Part shown: positions 16,912-24,605 of the stretch, piece by piece
Numbering within the stretch: position 1 is the first letter of the stretch
How the letters are laid out: each line of letters begins with the position of its first letter
Assembly (NCBI GenBank): GCA_014656175.1
Contig: BNBX01000003.1
Location: forward strand, 502,161-566,160
Reading direction: 5' to 3'
Source of the DNA: Streptomyces werraensis
Lineage (GTDB): Bacteria; Actinomycetota; Actinomycetes; Streptomycetales; Streptomycetaceae
Length of the DNA: 64,000 nt
Made by a program: the position numbers and the translations under genes
Notes under the pieces: model-generated
What the model saw: the letters and a program-made list of their open reading frames with translations, nothing else
What the model was told of the DNA's origin: nothing
Database searches by the model: none

Positions 16912-17280
16912 GCACGTCGCCGCGGCGGGGGCGGCGGTCTAGCCCTCCTCCACTTCCTCCCCGACGACCAGGACCCGCAGGGCATCGTCCGGGAACTGGT
17001 GGACGCGCTGCCGCCGGGCAGTCACCTCGTGCTGTCCCATGCCGCGTCCGACCTCCACCCCGACCTGACCCGCCAGGTCACCGAGGAGTACGCCCGCGCC
17101 GGCATCCGCCTCGGCTTCCGCACGCGTGACGAGGTCGCCCGCTTCTTCGACGGCCTCGACCTGGTCGCCCCCGGCCTGGTGACCGCCCCGGAATGGTTCC
17201 GCGCGGAGCCGGCGCCCGCGGCGGAGGACAGCGGGATCTACGCGGGGGTGGCGCGGGTACCGGCCGGCGGGTCGGCGTGA
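16912..17280 (+). pseudogene. 5'-truncated SAM-dependent methyltransferase remnant (PF04672-like)
   Basis: From about 16930 the frame reads LALLHFLPDDQDPQGIVREL then VDALPPGSHLVLSHAASDLHP and RFFDGLDLVAPGLVTAPEWF, ending AGVARVPAGGSA at 17280. This is the C-terminal half of the actinobacterial DUF574/PF04672 methyltransferase family. The N-terminal SAM-binding half is missing: a TGA lies in frame at 16909-16911, only 11 bases after the LacI stop. The only plausible start is a GTG at 16999, inside the conserved part. I read it as a deletion remnant, not a working enzyme. Confidence 0.7.
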
Positions 17281-17477
17281 CCGGCGAGCAGATCGGCCGA
17301 GTGGGCGGCCGGCTGCCACGACCCGGAAGTGCCGGCGGCCTTCCGGTGATGGCCGGTTCGGAGGGCAGCCACTTCTGCGTGCCGCGGAGTCCGGCGCCCT
17401 GAGACACGTCGTCCGGGGACGGCACCCCCGGGAAACCGGAATGCCCCCGCGGACGCCGGTCGGGTAGCGTGCGGGGC
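17281..17477. other. Gene-free stretch before the MFS leader
   Basis: No convincing gene is visible. Bases 17465-17470 (TAGCGT) form a -10 element seven bases before the leader ORF. A short frame at about 17348-17401 (MAGSEGSHFCVPRSPAP) has no supporting features. Confidence 0.4.
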
Positions 17478-17534
17478 ATGTCGAGTCCTGAGTCGGACGA
17501 GGTGGGGGCTGTCGGTCACGCCGTCAGCCCCTGA
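17478..17534 (+). CDS. Possible 18-codon leader ORF of the MFS exporter gene
   Basis: MSSPESDEVGAVGHAVSP, ended by TGA at 17532-17534. The TAGCGT -10 element ends seven bases before the ATG, so translation would be leaderless. A hairpin with 6-bp arms (17562-17567 and 17573-17578) follows, and then the exporter gene. A short ORF plus hairpin before a phenicol-type exporter suggests translational attenuation, but the ORF could also be the relic of a truncated gene. Confidence 0.4.
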   Translation: MSSPESDEVGAVGHAVSP

Positions 17535-17654
17535 ACCACCGAGTGCGTAGTCCTGTCGTCGCACCGCCTTCCGCGGTGGGACGCGCGTGAGTTCACGGCT
17601 GGCCGCGGTGACGAGATGACCCTCTCGTGCCTCTCCTCACCCCGGAGCCCCTCG

Positions 17655-18833
17655 ATGCCCCTCCCGCTGTACCTGCTTGCCCTCGCGGTCTTCGCCATGG
17701 GCACCTCGGAGTTCATGCTCGCCGGCCTTCTGCCGGACATCGCCCTGGACCTCGGCGTCACCGTCGGGACGGCGGGCGTGCTCACCTCGGCCTACGCGAC
17801 CGGCATGATCGTCGGAGCCCCCCTGGTGGCCGCGTCCGCCCGTAACTGGCCCAGGCGCCCGGCCCTTGTGGGTTTCCTCCTCGCCTTCGCCGCGGCCCAT
17901 GCCGTGGGTGCCCTGTCCACGAGTTTCGCCCTCCTGTTCTCCACCCGAGTCGTCGCCGCGCTCGCGAACGCCGGATTCCTCGCCGTCGCCCTGACGGCCG
18001 CGGCCTCCCTGGTCCCGCCTGACAGGAAGGGACGCGCCTTGGCCGTGCTGCTGTCCGGCACGACGCTGGCCACGATCGCCGGCGTCCCCGGCGGGGCGGT
18101 GCTCGGCACGGAACTCGGCTGGCAGGCCACCTTCTGGGCCGTCGCCGTTCTGTGCCTGCCGGCAGCTGTCGGCATCCGCGGAGGAATCCCCGCGGGACAT
18201 GACGCGCACGAGGAGACCGGTAAACCGGCGCTGCGAACGGAACTCGGCCGGCTCACCCGGCCACGGCTGATCCTGGTGATGCTGCTCGGCGCGCTGGTGA
18301 ACGCGGCCACCTTCGGCGGCCTCACCTTCCTCGCACCCGTGGTGACCGACAGCGCCGGGCTGGACGAGCTGTGGGTGTCCGTCGCCCTGGTGCTCTTCGG
18401 AGCCGGCTCCTTCGTGGGCGTCACCGTCGCCGGACGGCTGTCCGACCGCAACCCCGGCCCGGTCGTCGCCGTCGCCGGTCCCTTGCTGCTCATCGGCTGG
18501 CCGGCTCTGGCGGTGCTGGCCCACCGGCCGGTCGCCCTGTTCACGCTCGTGTTCGTGCAGGGCGCGCTGTCGTTCGCGCTGGGCAGCACACTGATCGCCC
18601 GCGTCCTCCACGAAGCCGCGGACGCCCCCACCATGGCCGGCTCGTACGCGACGGCGGCCCTCAACGTGGGCGCCGCCGTCGGCCCCGTCGCGGCCGGATC
18701 CACGCTCGGCACCGAAGCCGGCCCCTTGGGGCCGCTCTACGCGGCAGGCCTTCTCGTCGCGGCCGCGCTGCTCGTCGCGTTCCCGTTCCTTCCCGTCGTC
18801 ACCGGTGCCAGGAGCGGGAAGGCGCGGCTGTGA
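17655..18833 (+). CDS. MFS efflux transporter of the Cml/Cmx chloramphenicol exporter family
   Basis: 392-aa, 12-helix proton-coupled exporter. It closely follows the pattern of Streptomyces and Corynebacterium Cml/Cmx proteins: LAVFAMGTSEFMLAGLLPDI, TRVVAALANAGFLAVALTAA, GVPGGAVLGTELGWQATFWAV, LGALVNAATFGGLTFLAPVVTDSAG, VQGALSFALGSTLIARVL and GSYATAALNVGAAVGPVAAG. The ATG at 17655 starts the family-typical MPLPLYLLALAVFA and has a GGAG upstream; the longer frame from 17616 adds 13 unlikely residues. Phenicol export is an inference; sugar or peptide efflux is also known in the wider DHA1 group. Its 3' end overlaps the opposite gene by 35 bases. Confidence 0.88.
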   Translation: MPLPLYLLALAVFAMGTSEFMLAGLLPDIALDLGVTVGTAGVLTSAYATGMIVGAPLVAASARNWPRRPALVGFLLAFAAAHAVGALSTSFALLFSTRVVAALANAGFLAVALTAAASLVPPDRKGRALAVLLSGTTLATIAGVPGGAVLGTELGWQATFWAVAVLCLPAAVGIRGGIPAGHDAHEETGKPALRTELGRLTRPRLILVMLLGALVNAATFGGLTFLAPVVTDSAGLDELWVSVALVLFGAGSFVGVTVAGRLSDRNPGPVVAVAGPLLLIGWPALAVLAHRPVALFTLVFVQGALSFALGSTLIARVLHEAADAPTMAGSYATAALNVGAAVGPVAAGSTLGTEAGPLGPLYAAGLLVAAALLVAFPFLPVVTGARSGKARL

Positions 18834-19407
18834 CGCCGTCCTGGTGGGCCGGTCGAGGGCCGGCGCCATGTGAGTCGTCCAAGGCGCCCGCGAAGTCCGC
18901 GAGGGCCAGGAGGTCGTCGTCGCGGAGGCCGATGCGTGGGTCGACGTGGTGCAGGAGCGCCGGCCCTTCGTGGTGGGCATCGACGTACGCCCGGTCCGCC
19001 TCGGTCTGTTCGTCGTCCACCCAGGCGAAGGGGCGGCCGCCTGCGTGCTCCACCAGCGGCGCGGTCTTCCAGTGGACTCGGTCGGGGCGCTCCCGGAAGA
19101 GCGCGTCGCCGAAGTCGACGAAGGGAAGTCCGGGGAGACCGAGGGCCGGTGCGATCCAGCGGTTGGCCTCGTCCATCCATGTCGTCGCCCAGCACAGGTC
19201 GTACTCCAGCCGGAGCAGGGCACGGCCGTGCTCAGGATTGAGCCAGCCCCGCAAGGGGCGCCGGCGCGGCGACAGGCTCACCTCGTCGACGAGGGCGGCG
19301 TTCCTGGGCACCCTGAGGGTGATGTAGCCCTCGGGGCGCCTCTCGGGCTGGGCCGCGTAGGGGTTGAGGGGGCCGTCCACATCCAGGAACAGCAACGGTC
19401 GGTTCAC
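18799..19407 (-). CDS. HAD-like hydrolase of unknown substrate
   Basis: 202-aa protein starting at GTG 19407 with NRPLLFLDVDGPLNPYAAQPERRPEGY. The DVDG near the N-terminus is the haloacid-dehalogenase nucleophile motif (DxD). Later WATTWMDEANRWIAPALGLP and FAWVDDEQTEAD supply the usual second and third HAD motifs. Similar short HAD proteins are common and uncharacterised in Streptomyces. A longer ORF reaches 19569, but its extra residues are Arg/Pro-rich and look non-coding. The C-terminus overlaps the convergent MFS gene. Confidence 0.75.
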   Translation of the reverse strand: MNRPLLFLDVDGPLNPYAAQPERRPEGYITLRVPRNAALVDEVSLSPRRRPLRGWLNPEHGRALLRLEYDLCWATTWMDEANRWIAPALGLPGLPFVDFGDALFRERPDRVHWKTAPLVEHAGGRPFAWVDDEQTEADRAYVDAHHEGPALLHHVDPRIGLRDDDLLALADFAGALDDSHGAGPRPAHQDGVTAAPSRSWHR

Positions 19408-19766
19408 GGAACGGATCTTCCTCGTCGCGGGCGGCGATTTCCAGCCGGGGGAGAGGGGCGGGCGACGCCCGTCACAGTGTTCGGGCGATCGCCGTGCTAG
19501 TGTCGATCTCTGTTGTAGTCGTGCGGTCATCGACCCGCGGGGTCGGAGGGACCGGCACCGCGCCGGCACCGGCGCCTACTGCGCAGCAAGATCTCACACG
19601 GATCACACGGAGAGGTGCACACTCCCGTCGCTGCTTCTCAAGGGCCGCGCCCTCACCGGGCGGAACCGCCCCGGCGGCCCCATTCACCCAGGCTCGTTCT
19701 TGCAATTCCCCGCGTCCCACCGCGGCGGACATTCCTTGAGACGCGCCACATCAAGGAAGGTTCTCC
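19408..19766 (+). promoter_or_regulatory. Promoter and long 5' leader of the DEAD-box helicase gene
   Basis: 360 bases without a gene. A TAGTGT sequence at 19498-19503 is a candidate -10, leaving a leader of about 250 bases before the GTG at 19767. A long structured leader would be in keeping with cold- or growth-controlled RNA helicase genes, but no known riboswitch was recognised. AAGGAAGG at about 19753-19760 is the ribosome-binding site. Confidence 0.4.
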
Positions 19767-21383
19767 GTGACACAGGCACGTGCGAACGATCGATCCGGCC
19801 GCACCCGCTCCGCCTACCAGGGCGCCCTTAAGGGCGGCGGCCGCCGCTTCGGCGGCGCCGGCGGCCGCGGCGGTGCGCCCCGGCAGGGGCAGGGCAAGGG
19901 CGGCTCGGGCCGCAGGACCGTGACGCCGGGGGAGTTCGCCCTCCCCGAGACGATCACTCCCGCCCTCCCCCCGGTGGAGGCCTTCGAGGACCTCGGCCTC
20001 CCCGGCGAGATGCTCGCCACCCTCGGCAGCGAAGGCGTCACCGCGCCGTTCCCCATCCAGGCGGCCACGCTGCCGAACTCCCTGGCGGGCCGTGACGTAC
20101 TCGGCCGAGGCCGCACCGGCTCCGGCAAGACCCTCGCCTTCGGCCTGCCGCTGCTCGCCCGCACGGCCGGCCGCCGTGCCGAGCCCCGCAAGCCGCTCGC
20201 CCTCGTCCTCGTGCCCACCCGGGAACTCGCCGGACAGGTCAACGACGCGCTGACCCCGTACGCCCGCTCCGTGCGGCTGAGGGTCGCCACCGTGGTCGGC
20301 GGCCTGTCGATCGGCAAGCAGGCGTCCGCGCTGCGCGCCGGCGCCGAGGTCGTCGTCGCGACGCCGGGACGGCTGAAGGACCTGGTCGACCGGGGCGACT
20401 GCATACTCGACGAGGTCGCCATCACGGTGCTCGACGAGGCCGACCAGATGACCGACATGGGCTTCATGCCCCAGGTCACCCGGCTGCTCGACCAGGTGCG
20501 CCCCGACGGCCAGCGCCTGCTCTTCTCGGCCACGCTCGACCGCAACGTCGACCAGCTCGTCCGCCGCTACCTCAGCGACCCGGTGGTCCACTCCGTCGAC
20601 CCGTCCGCTGGTGCGGTGACCACCATGGAGCACCACGTGCTCCACATCGACGAGACGGACAAGCGGCAGACGACCACGGAGATCGCCGCGCGCGACGGCC
20701 GGGTCATCATGTTCCTCGACACCAAGCACGCGGTGGACCGGCTCACCAAGCACCTGCTGAACAGCGGTGTGCGCGCCGCCGGTCTGCACGGCGGCAAGTC
20801 GCAGCCGCAGCGGACACGGACGCTCACCCAGTTCAAGGACGGCCACGTCACCGTGCTGGTGGCGACCAACGTCGCGGCGCGCGGCATCCACGTCGACGAC
20901 CTCGGCCTGGTCGTCAACGTCGACCCGCCCGGCGACCCGAAGGACTACCTCCACCGCGGCGGCCGTACGGCCCGCGCCGGCGAGTCCGGCAGCGTGATCA
21001 CCCTGGTCACGCGGGACCAGCGGCGTGACGTCAGCCGGCTGATGTCCCAGGCGGGCATCACCCCGCGCATCACGCAGGTACGCCCGGGCGACGAGGAGCT
21101 GACCCGCATCACGGGTGCGCGGACCCCCTCCGGTGTCCCGGTCGTCATCACGGTCCCGGTCGTGGAGCGTCCCCGCCGCGCCGCCTCGTCCCCGTCCCGC
21201 AACCGCCGCCGTCGCGGAGGCGCACCGGGCGGCAGGCAGCAGGGCCAGGGCCAGGGCCAGTCCAAGGCCGGGACCACCCAGGGCACCGCCCAGGACCGCA
21301 CCGCCGCCGGCCGCAACCGCCGAACCGAGGACACACCGCGCCGCAAGCCGCGCACCAAGCCGACGATGGACCGCGCGGCCTGA
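19767..21383 (+). CDS. DEAD-box ATP-dependent RNA helicase
   Basis: 538-aa RNA-unwinding protein. After a Gly/Arg-rich N-terminus (residues 1-50) come the Q motif region PFPIQAATLP (94-103), Walker A GRTGSGKT (115-122), PTRELA (150-155), ATPGR, DEAD (223-226) and SAT (254-256). Domain 2 has DTKHAVDRL, VATNVAARGIHVDDL and HRGGRTARAGESG. The C-terminal 110 residues are basic and Gly/Gln/Arg-rich (RNRRRRGGAPGGRQQGQGQG), typical of RNA-binding tails on CsdA/RhlE-like helicases. It is monocistronic, with a strong terminator after it. A role in ribosome assembly or cold adaptation is likely but not shown. Confidence 0.95.
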   Translation: MTQARANDRSGRTRSAYQGALKGGGRRFGGAGGRGGAPRQGQGKGGSGRRTVTPGEFALPETITPALPPVEAFEDLGLPGEMLATLGSEGVTAPFPIQAATLPNSLAGRDVLGRGRTGSGKTLAFGLPLLARTAGRRAEPRKPLALVLVPTRELAGQVNDALTPYARSVRLRVATVVGGLSIGKQASALRAGAEVVVATPGRLKDLVDRGDCILDEVAITVLDEADQMTDMGFMPQVTRLLDQVRPDGQRLLFSATLDRNVDQLVRRYLSDPVVHSVDPSAGAVTTMEHHVLHIDETDKRQTTTEIAARDGRVIMFLDTKHAVDRLTKHLLNSGVRAAGLHGGKSQPQRTRTLTQFKDGHVTVLVATNVAARGIHVDDLGLVVNVDPPGDPKDYLHRGGRTARAGESGSVITLVTRDQRRDVSRLMSQAGITPRITQVRPGDEELTRITGARTPSGVPVVITVPVVERPRRAASSPSRNRRRRGGAPGGRQQGQGQGQSKAGTTQGTAQDRTAAGRNRRTEDTPRRKPRTKPTMDRAA

Positions 21384-21402
21384 CACCCGTCCGCAACCGG
21401 GT

Positions 21403-21446
21403 GGGCCGCCCGCCGCCGCGTGACCCCACGCGACGGCGGGCGGCCC
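21403..21446 (+). terminator. 20-bp stem-loop after the helicase gene
   Basis: Arms 21403-21422 and 21427-21446 pair over 20 positions with one mismatch and an ACCC loop. It is 19 bases after the helicase stop and is one of the strongest hairpins in the window. Confidence 0.85.
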
Positions 21447-21477
21447 GTCCGTCGGCCCGATGACCAGGGAGAACGCC

Positions 21478-22320
21478 ATGGAGCCACGGCAACTGCGCCG
21501 CGCGGTCGAGGCAGGGCGGGCGACCGCTGTGGAACTGGGGCTCCCGGTGGACGAGGTGATCGTCATCCACGACTCGGACCGCGTCGCGCTGCGTCTGCTC
21601 CCGTGCGACGTTCTGGCCCGGGTCGCGTCGCCGGAACATCTGGCCGACTCCGAGTGGGAGGTGGAGGTCGCCCGCCGTCTCGCCGACGTCGACGCTCCGG
21701 TGGCCGAACTCGACCCCCGGGTCGAGCCCCGGGTCCGTGTCCGTGACGGTTTCGCCGTCTCGCTGTGGACCTACTACGAGCCCTTGGGCTCGGACATCGC
21801 CCCGGCCGACTACGCGGACGCGTTCCTGCGCCACCATGCCGCCCTGCGCAGGATCGACCTGGAGGCGCCCCACTTCACCGATCGGGTAGCCACGGCACTG
21901 AGCCAGGTGACCGACCGCGAGAGGTCCCCCGAGCTGCCCGACCCCGACCGGGAACTCCTCAGCGACACACTCACCGGACTGAGCGCCGCGATCACAGCGG
22001 ACGAGGCCGGCGACCAGTTGCTGCACGGCGAGCCGCATCCCGGCAACCTCCTGAACACGAGGAGGGGGCCGCTCTTCATCGACCTCGCCACCTGCTGCCG
22101 CGGACCGATCGAGTTCGACCTGGCCCATGCGCCCCAGGACGTGGCAGAGCACTACCCGGGGGCCGACCACGACCTGGTCCACCGGTGCCGTGCCCTCAAC
22201 TGGGCGATGTTCTCCGCCTGGCGGTGGCGCCGGGACGACCAGATGCCCGACCGGTCCCACTGGAGGGCGCAGGGCCTCGACGAGGTCCGCACGGCACTCG
22301 ACCGCTGCGGCCTGGGCTGA
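21478..22320 (+). CDS. Aminoglycoside phosphotransferase (APH)-fold kinase family protein
   Basis: 280-aa kinase-like protein. The catalytic loop is LLHGEPHPGNLL (HGxxHxxN pattern) and the metal-binding Asp follows in PLFIDLATCCRGPIEFDLAHAP. The Asp usually found in the HGD motif is Glu here (HGE), which may alter or reduce phosphotransfer. The ATG at 21478 has an AGGGAG ribosome-binding site; an ATG 18 bases upstream is in frame but its own signal is poorer. This fold covers drug resistance, choline and homoserine kinases, so the substrate is open. It stands alone between two terminator or promoter regions. Confidence 0.8.
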   Translation: MEPRQLRRAVEAGRATAVELGLPVDEVIVIHDSDRVALRLLPCDVLARVASPEHLADSEWEVEVARRLADVDAPVAELDPRVEPRVRVRDGFAVSLWTYYEPLGSDIAPADYADAFLRHHAALRRIDLEAPHFTDRVATALSQVTDRERSPELPDPDRELLSDTLTGLSAAITADEAGDQLLHGEPHPGNLLNTRRGPLFIDLATCCRGPIEFDLAHAPQDVAEHYPGADHDLVHRCRALNWAMFSAWRWRRDDQMPDRSHWRAQGLDEVRTALDRCGLG

Positions 22321-22440
22321 ACCCTGAGGGCGTTCCCGCCGGGATCAGCCTCCACCGACGTGCGGAGAACGCGACCAGGTGACCCGTCGCCCCGCCACTC
22401 TTCGGCGCGCGCCGAAGCGACGGCCAGCTAGCGTGCCCCC

Positions 22441-22503
22441 ATGAGCGTCTCCACGGCCCCCTTCCGCCACCGTCCCTCGCCGTCCGCCCGAGGCACGGCG
22501 TGA
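22441..22503 (+). CDS. Short upstream ORF overlapping the TauE-type gene start
   Basis: MSVSTAPFRHRPSPSARGTA, 20 codons. Its TGA (22501-22503) overlaps the GTG (22500-22502) of the permease gene in another frame. A TAGCGT -10 (22429-22434) stands six bases before the ATG, so it is likely translated from a leaderless message and coupled to the permease gene. It may have no function beyond coupling. Confidence 0.45.
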   Translation: MSVSTAPFRHRPSPSARGTA

Positions 22504-23263
22504 CCCCGCTCGAGATGCTCGGGGTGTTCGGCGCCGGTGTCGGGGCCGGGGCCCTGAACGCCGTCGTCGGGTCCGGCACGCTCGTGACGTTCCCCGTGCT
22601 GCTCGCCGCCGGGCTGTCGCCTCTCACCGCCACCGTGTCCAACGCCCTCGGTCTCGTGCCCGGCGCCGTCAGCGGGGCCGTCGGCTACCGACGTGAACTC
22701 GTCGGACAGGGCCGCCGCGTACGCAAACTGGCCGTCGGCTCCGCGCTCGGCGGGATCACCGGCGCCGTCCTGCTGCTCGCGCTGCCCGCCGAGGCGTTCG
22801 AGACGATCGTGCCCTGTCTGGTCGCACTGGCCCTCGTCCTCGTCGCCCTCCAGCCGCTGATCAGCCGCAAGGTGCGGGAGCGCCGGTCCGGGGACCGGCC
22901 CGTGCAGCGGGACGGCGGACGGACGCTGTTCGCCGGGCTGACACTCGCCAGCGTCTACGGCGGCTACTTCGCCGCAGCACAGGGAATCATCTACATCTCC
23001 CTGATGGGACTGCTCCTCGACGAGCCGCTCCAGCGGCTCAACGCCGTCAAGAACGTCCTCGTCGCCGTCGTCAACGCGGTCGCCGCCGTCTTCTTCCTCT
23101 TCGTCCCGACTTCGACTGGACGGCCGTCGCCCTCGTCGCGGCCGGCTCCACACTGGGCGGTCAGCTGGGCGCCGCGACGGGCCGCCGCTTCCGCCCCGGC
23201 GTGCTGCGCGCCCTCGTCGTCGCCGTCGGGGCCGTCGCCCTCGTCCAGCTCGTCCTGCGCTGA
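22500..23263 (+). pseudogene. TauE/SafE-family membrane permease, frameshifted near its 3' end
   Basis: The first 203 codons encode a TauE/SafE (DUF81) exporter: MTPLEMLGVFGAGVGAGALNAVVGSGTLVTFP, NALGLVPGAVSGAVGYRREL, YGGYFAAAQGIIYISLMGLLLDEPLQRLNAVKNV. After FFLFV (about 23107) the frame turns to low-complexity Ser/Pro. The expected continuation DFDWTAVALVAAGSTLGGQL, then GRRFRPGVLRALVVAVG, is read one frame over and ends at TGA 23261-23263. Loss of a single base near 23107-23110 explains this (GTC CCGAC where GTC GCC GAC is expected). It is a real frameshift mutation or a sequencing error. If intact, the product would be about 254 aa and probably export a sulfur-containing or organic anion. 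Confidence 0.8.
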
Positions 23264-23368
23264 GCGCCGAGGAAGGGGCGGCGCGCGCCACCGGGGGCGC
23301 GCACCACGCGCCGCGAAGGCTCCGTCACGCCCCTTGTCATCGGGGCGCGCCTGCAGTTCCATCTCGTC

Positions 23369-23381
23369 AGGAAACTTTCCT
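23369..23381. promoter_or_regulatory. Palindrome AGGAAACTTTCCT before the GH5 gene
   Basis: A 13-base palindrome centred on C at 23375, about 30 bases before the GH5 ATG. Its position suits an operator near the promoter of a secreted hydrolase gene. The binding protein is unknown to me. Confidence 0.5.
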
Positions 23382-23411
23382 AACCATCCATCCCGGACGG
23401 AGTCCCCCCAC

Positions 23412-24536
23412 ATGACACCGGCCCCCCACCCGGCATCGGCCTGCCCACAACCGAGCCCGCGCCCTCGGCGGAGAACACGCCCCGAGCGCAGGACGCCGTG
23501 CCTCCTCCTCGCCGCCCTCTCCGGCGCCCTGCTCCTCCTCCTGACCACCGCCCTCCCCGCCACCGCGGCCCGCCCCACCGGCTACGGTGCGGACGTGCCG
23601 ATCACCCACCGCGCAGCCACCCCCGTCGACGCCCACGGCCGCCTCCAGGTCTGCGGCACCCACCTCTGCAACCAGCACGGGGCCCCCGTCCAGCTGCGCG
23701 GCATGAGCACCCACGGCACCCAGTGGTACGCCCGGTGCCTGACCGACGCCTCGCTCGACGCCCTCGCGCACGACTGGCGCGCCGACGTCCTGCGCGTCTC
23801 CACCTACGTCCAGGAGGGCGGCTACGAGACCGACCCCGCGCACTTCACCGCCCTCGCCGACCGGCTGGTCCGGCAGGCGAGCGACCGCGGGCTCTACGTG
23901 ATCGTCGACTGGCACATGCTGACCCCCGGCGACCCCATGGCCAACCTCGACCGCGCCGCCAGGTTCTTCACCGACATCGCGAGCCGCCACAAGGACCGCG
24001 TCAACGTCCTCTACGAGATCGCCAACGAACCGAACGGCGTCAGCTGGTCCCGCATCAAGGAGTACGCCGAGCGGATCATCCCGGTCGTCCGCGCCCACGA
24101 CCCCGACGCGCCCGTCCTCGTCGGCACCCGGGCCTGGTCCTCGTTCGGCGTGTCCGAGGGCGCCGACGAGTCGGAGGTCCTGAACAACCCGGTCGACGCG
24201 GCCAACATCATGTACACGTTCCACTTCTACGCCGCCTCGCACCGCGACGAGTACCTCGCGGCCCTCTCCCGCGCCGCCGACCGGATCCCCGTGTTCGTCA
24301 CCGAGTTCGGCACACAGAACTACGCCGGGGAGGGCGCCGACGACTTCGCGATGTCCCGGCGCTACCTCGACCTCATGGAGCAGAAGAAGATCAGCTGGGT
24401 CAACTGGAACTTCTCCGACGACCACCGCAGCGGAGCCGTGTTCACCCCGGGCACCTGCGCCGCGGACGGCCCGTGGGCCGGCACGCGGTCGCTCAAGCCC
24501 GCCGGAGTCTGGATCCGCGACCGGATCAGGGCGTAG
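23412..24536 (+). CDS. Secreted GH5 cellulase (endo-beta-1,4-glucanase)
   Basis: 374-aa extracellular enzyme cutting internal beta-1,4 bonds of cellulose. A long twin-Arg-rich leader (RRRTRPERRTPCLLLAALSGALLLLLTTALPATA) ends near residue 52. The GH5 subfamily-2-like core starts LQVCGTHLCNQHGAPVQLRGMSTHG. The acid/base is Glu206 in YEIANEPNG and the nucleophile Glu298 in VFVTEFGT, with WVNWNFSDDHRSGA near the end. There is no carbohydrate-binding module. The ATG at 23412 is in the same frame as the broken tail of the upstream permease gene, so the two share one uninterrupted frame. Confidence 0.92.
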   Translation: MTPAPHPASACPQPSPRPRRRTRPERRTPCLLLAALSGALLLLLTTALPATAARPTGYGADVPITHRAATPVDAHGRLQVCGTHLCNQHGAPVQLRGMSTHGTQWYARCLTDASLDALAHDWRADVLRVSTYVQEGGYETDPAHFTALADRLVRQASDRGLYVIVDWHMLTPGDPMANLDRAARFFTDIASRHKDRVNVLYEIANEPNGVSWSRIKEYAERIIPVVRAHDPDAPVLVGTRAWSSFGVSEGADESEVLNNPVDAANIMYTFHFYAASHRDEYLAALSRAADRIPVFVTEFGTQNYAGEGADDFAMSRRYLDLMEQKKISWVNWNFSDDHRSGAVFTPGTCAADGPWAGTRSLKPAGVWIRDRIRA

Positions 24537-24547
24537 CTCCCGCACGG

Positions 24548-24567
24548 GATGCCGTACGGCCGGCATC
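24548..24567. terminator. Bidirectional stem-loop between GH5 and the SDR gene
   Basis: Arms GATGCCG (24548-24554) and CGGCATC (24561-24567) with a six-base loop, in the 69-base gap between two convergent genes. It can serve both. Confidence 0.6.
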
Positions 24568-24605
24568 TGCCCCGCAGGTGCCGGCCCGTCCCCACCGGGG
24601 TTGCC

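Noticed and set aside
19408..19766. Riboswitch in the helicase leader
   Set aside because: The leader is long, but no conserved core of a known riboswitch class could be recognised by eye.
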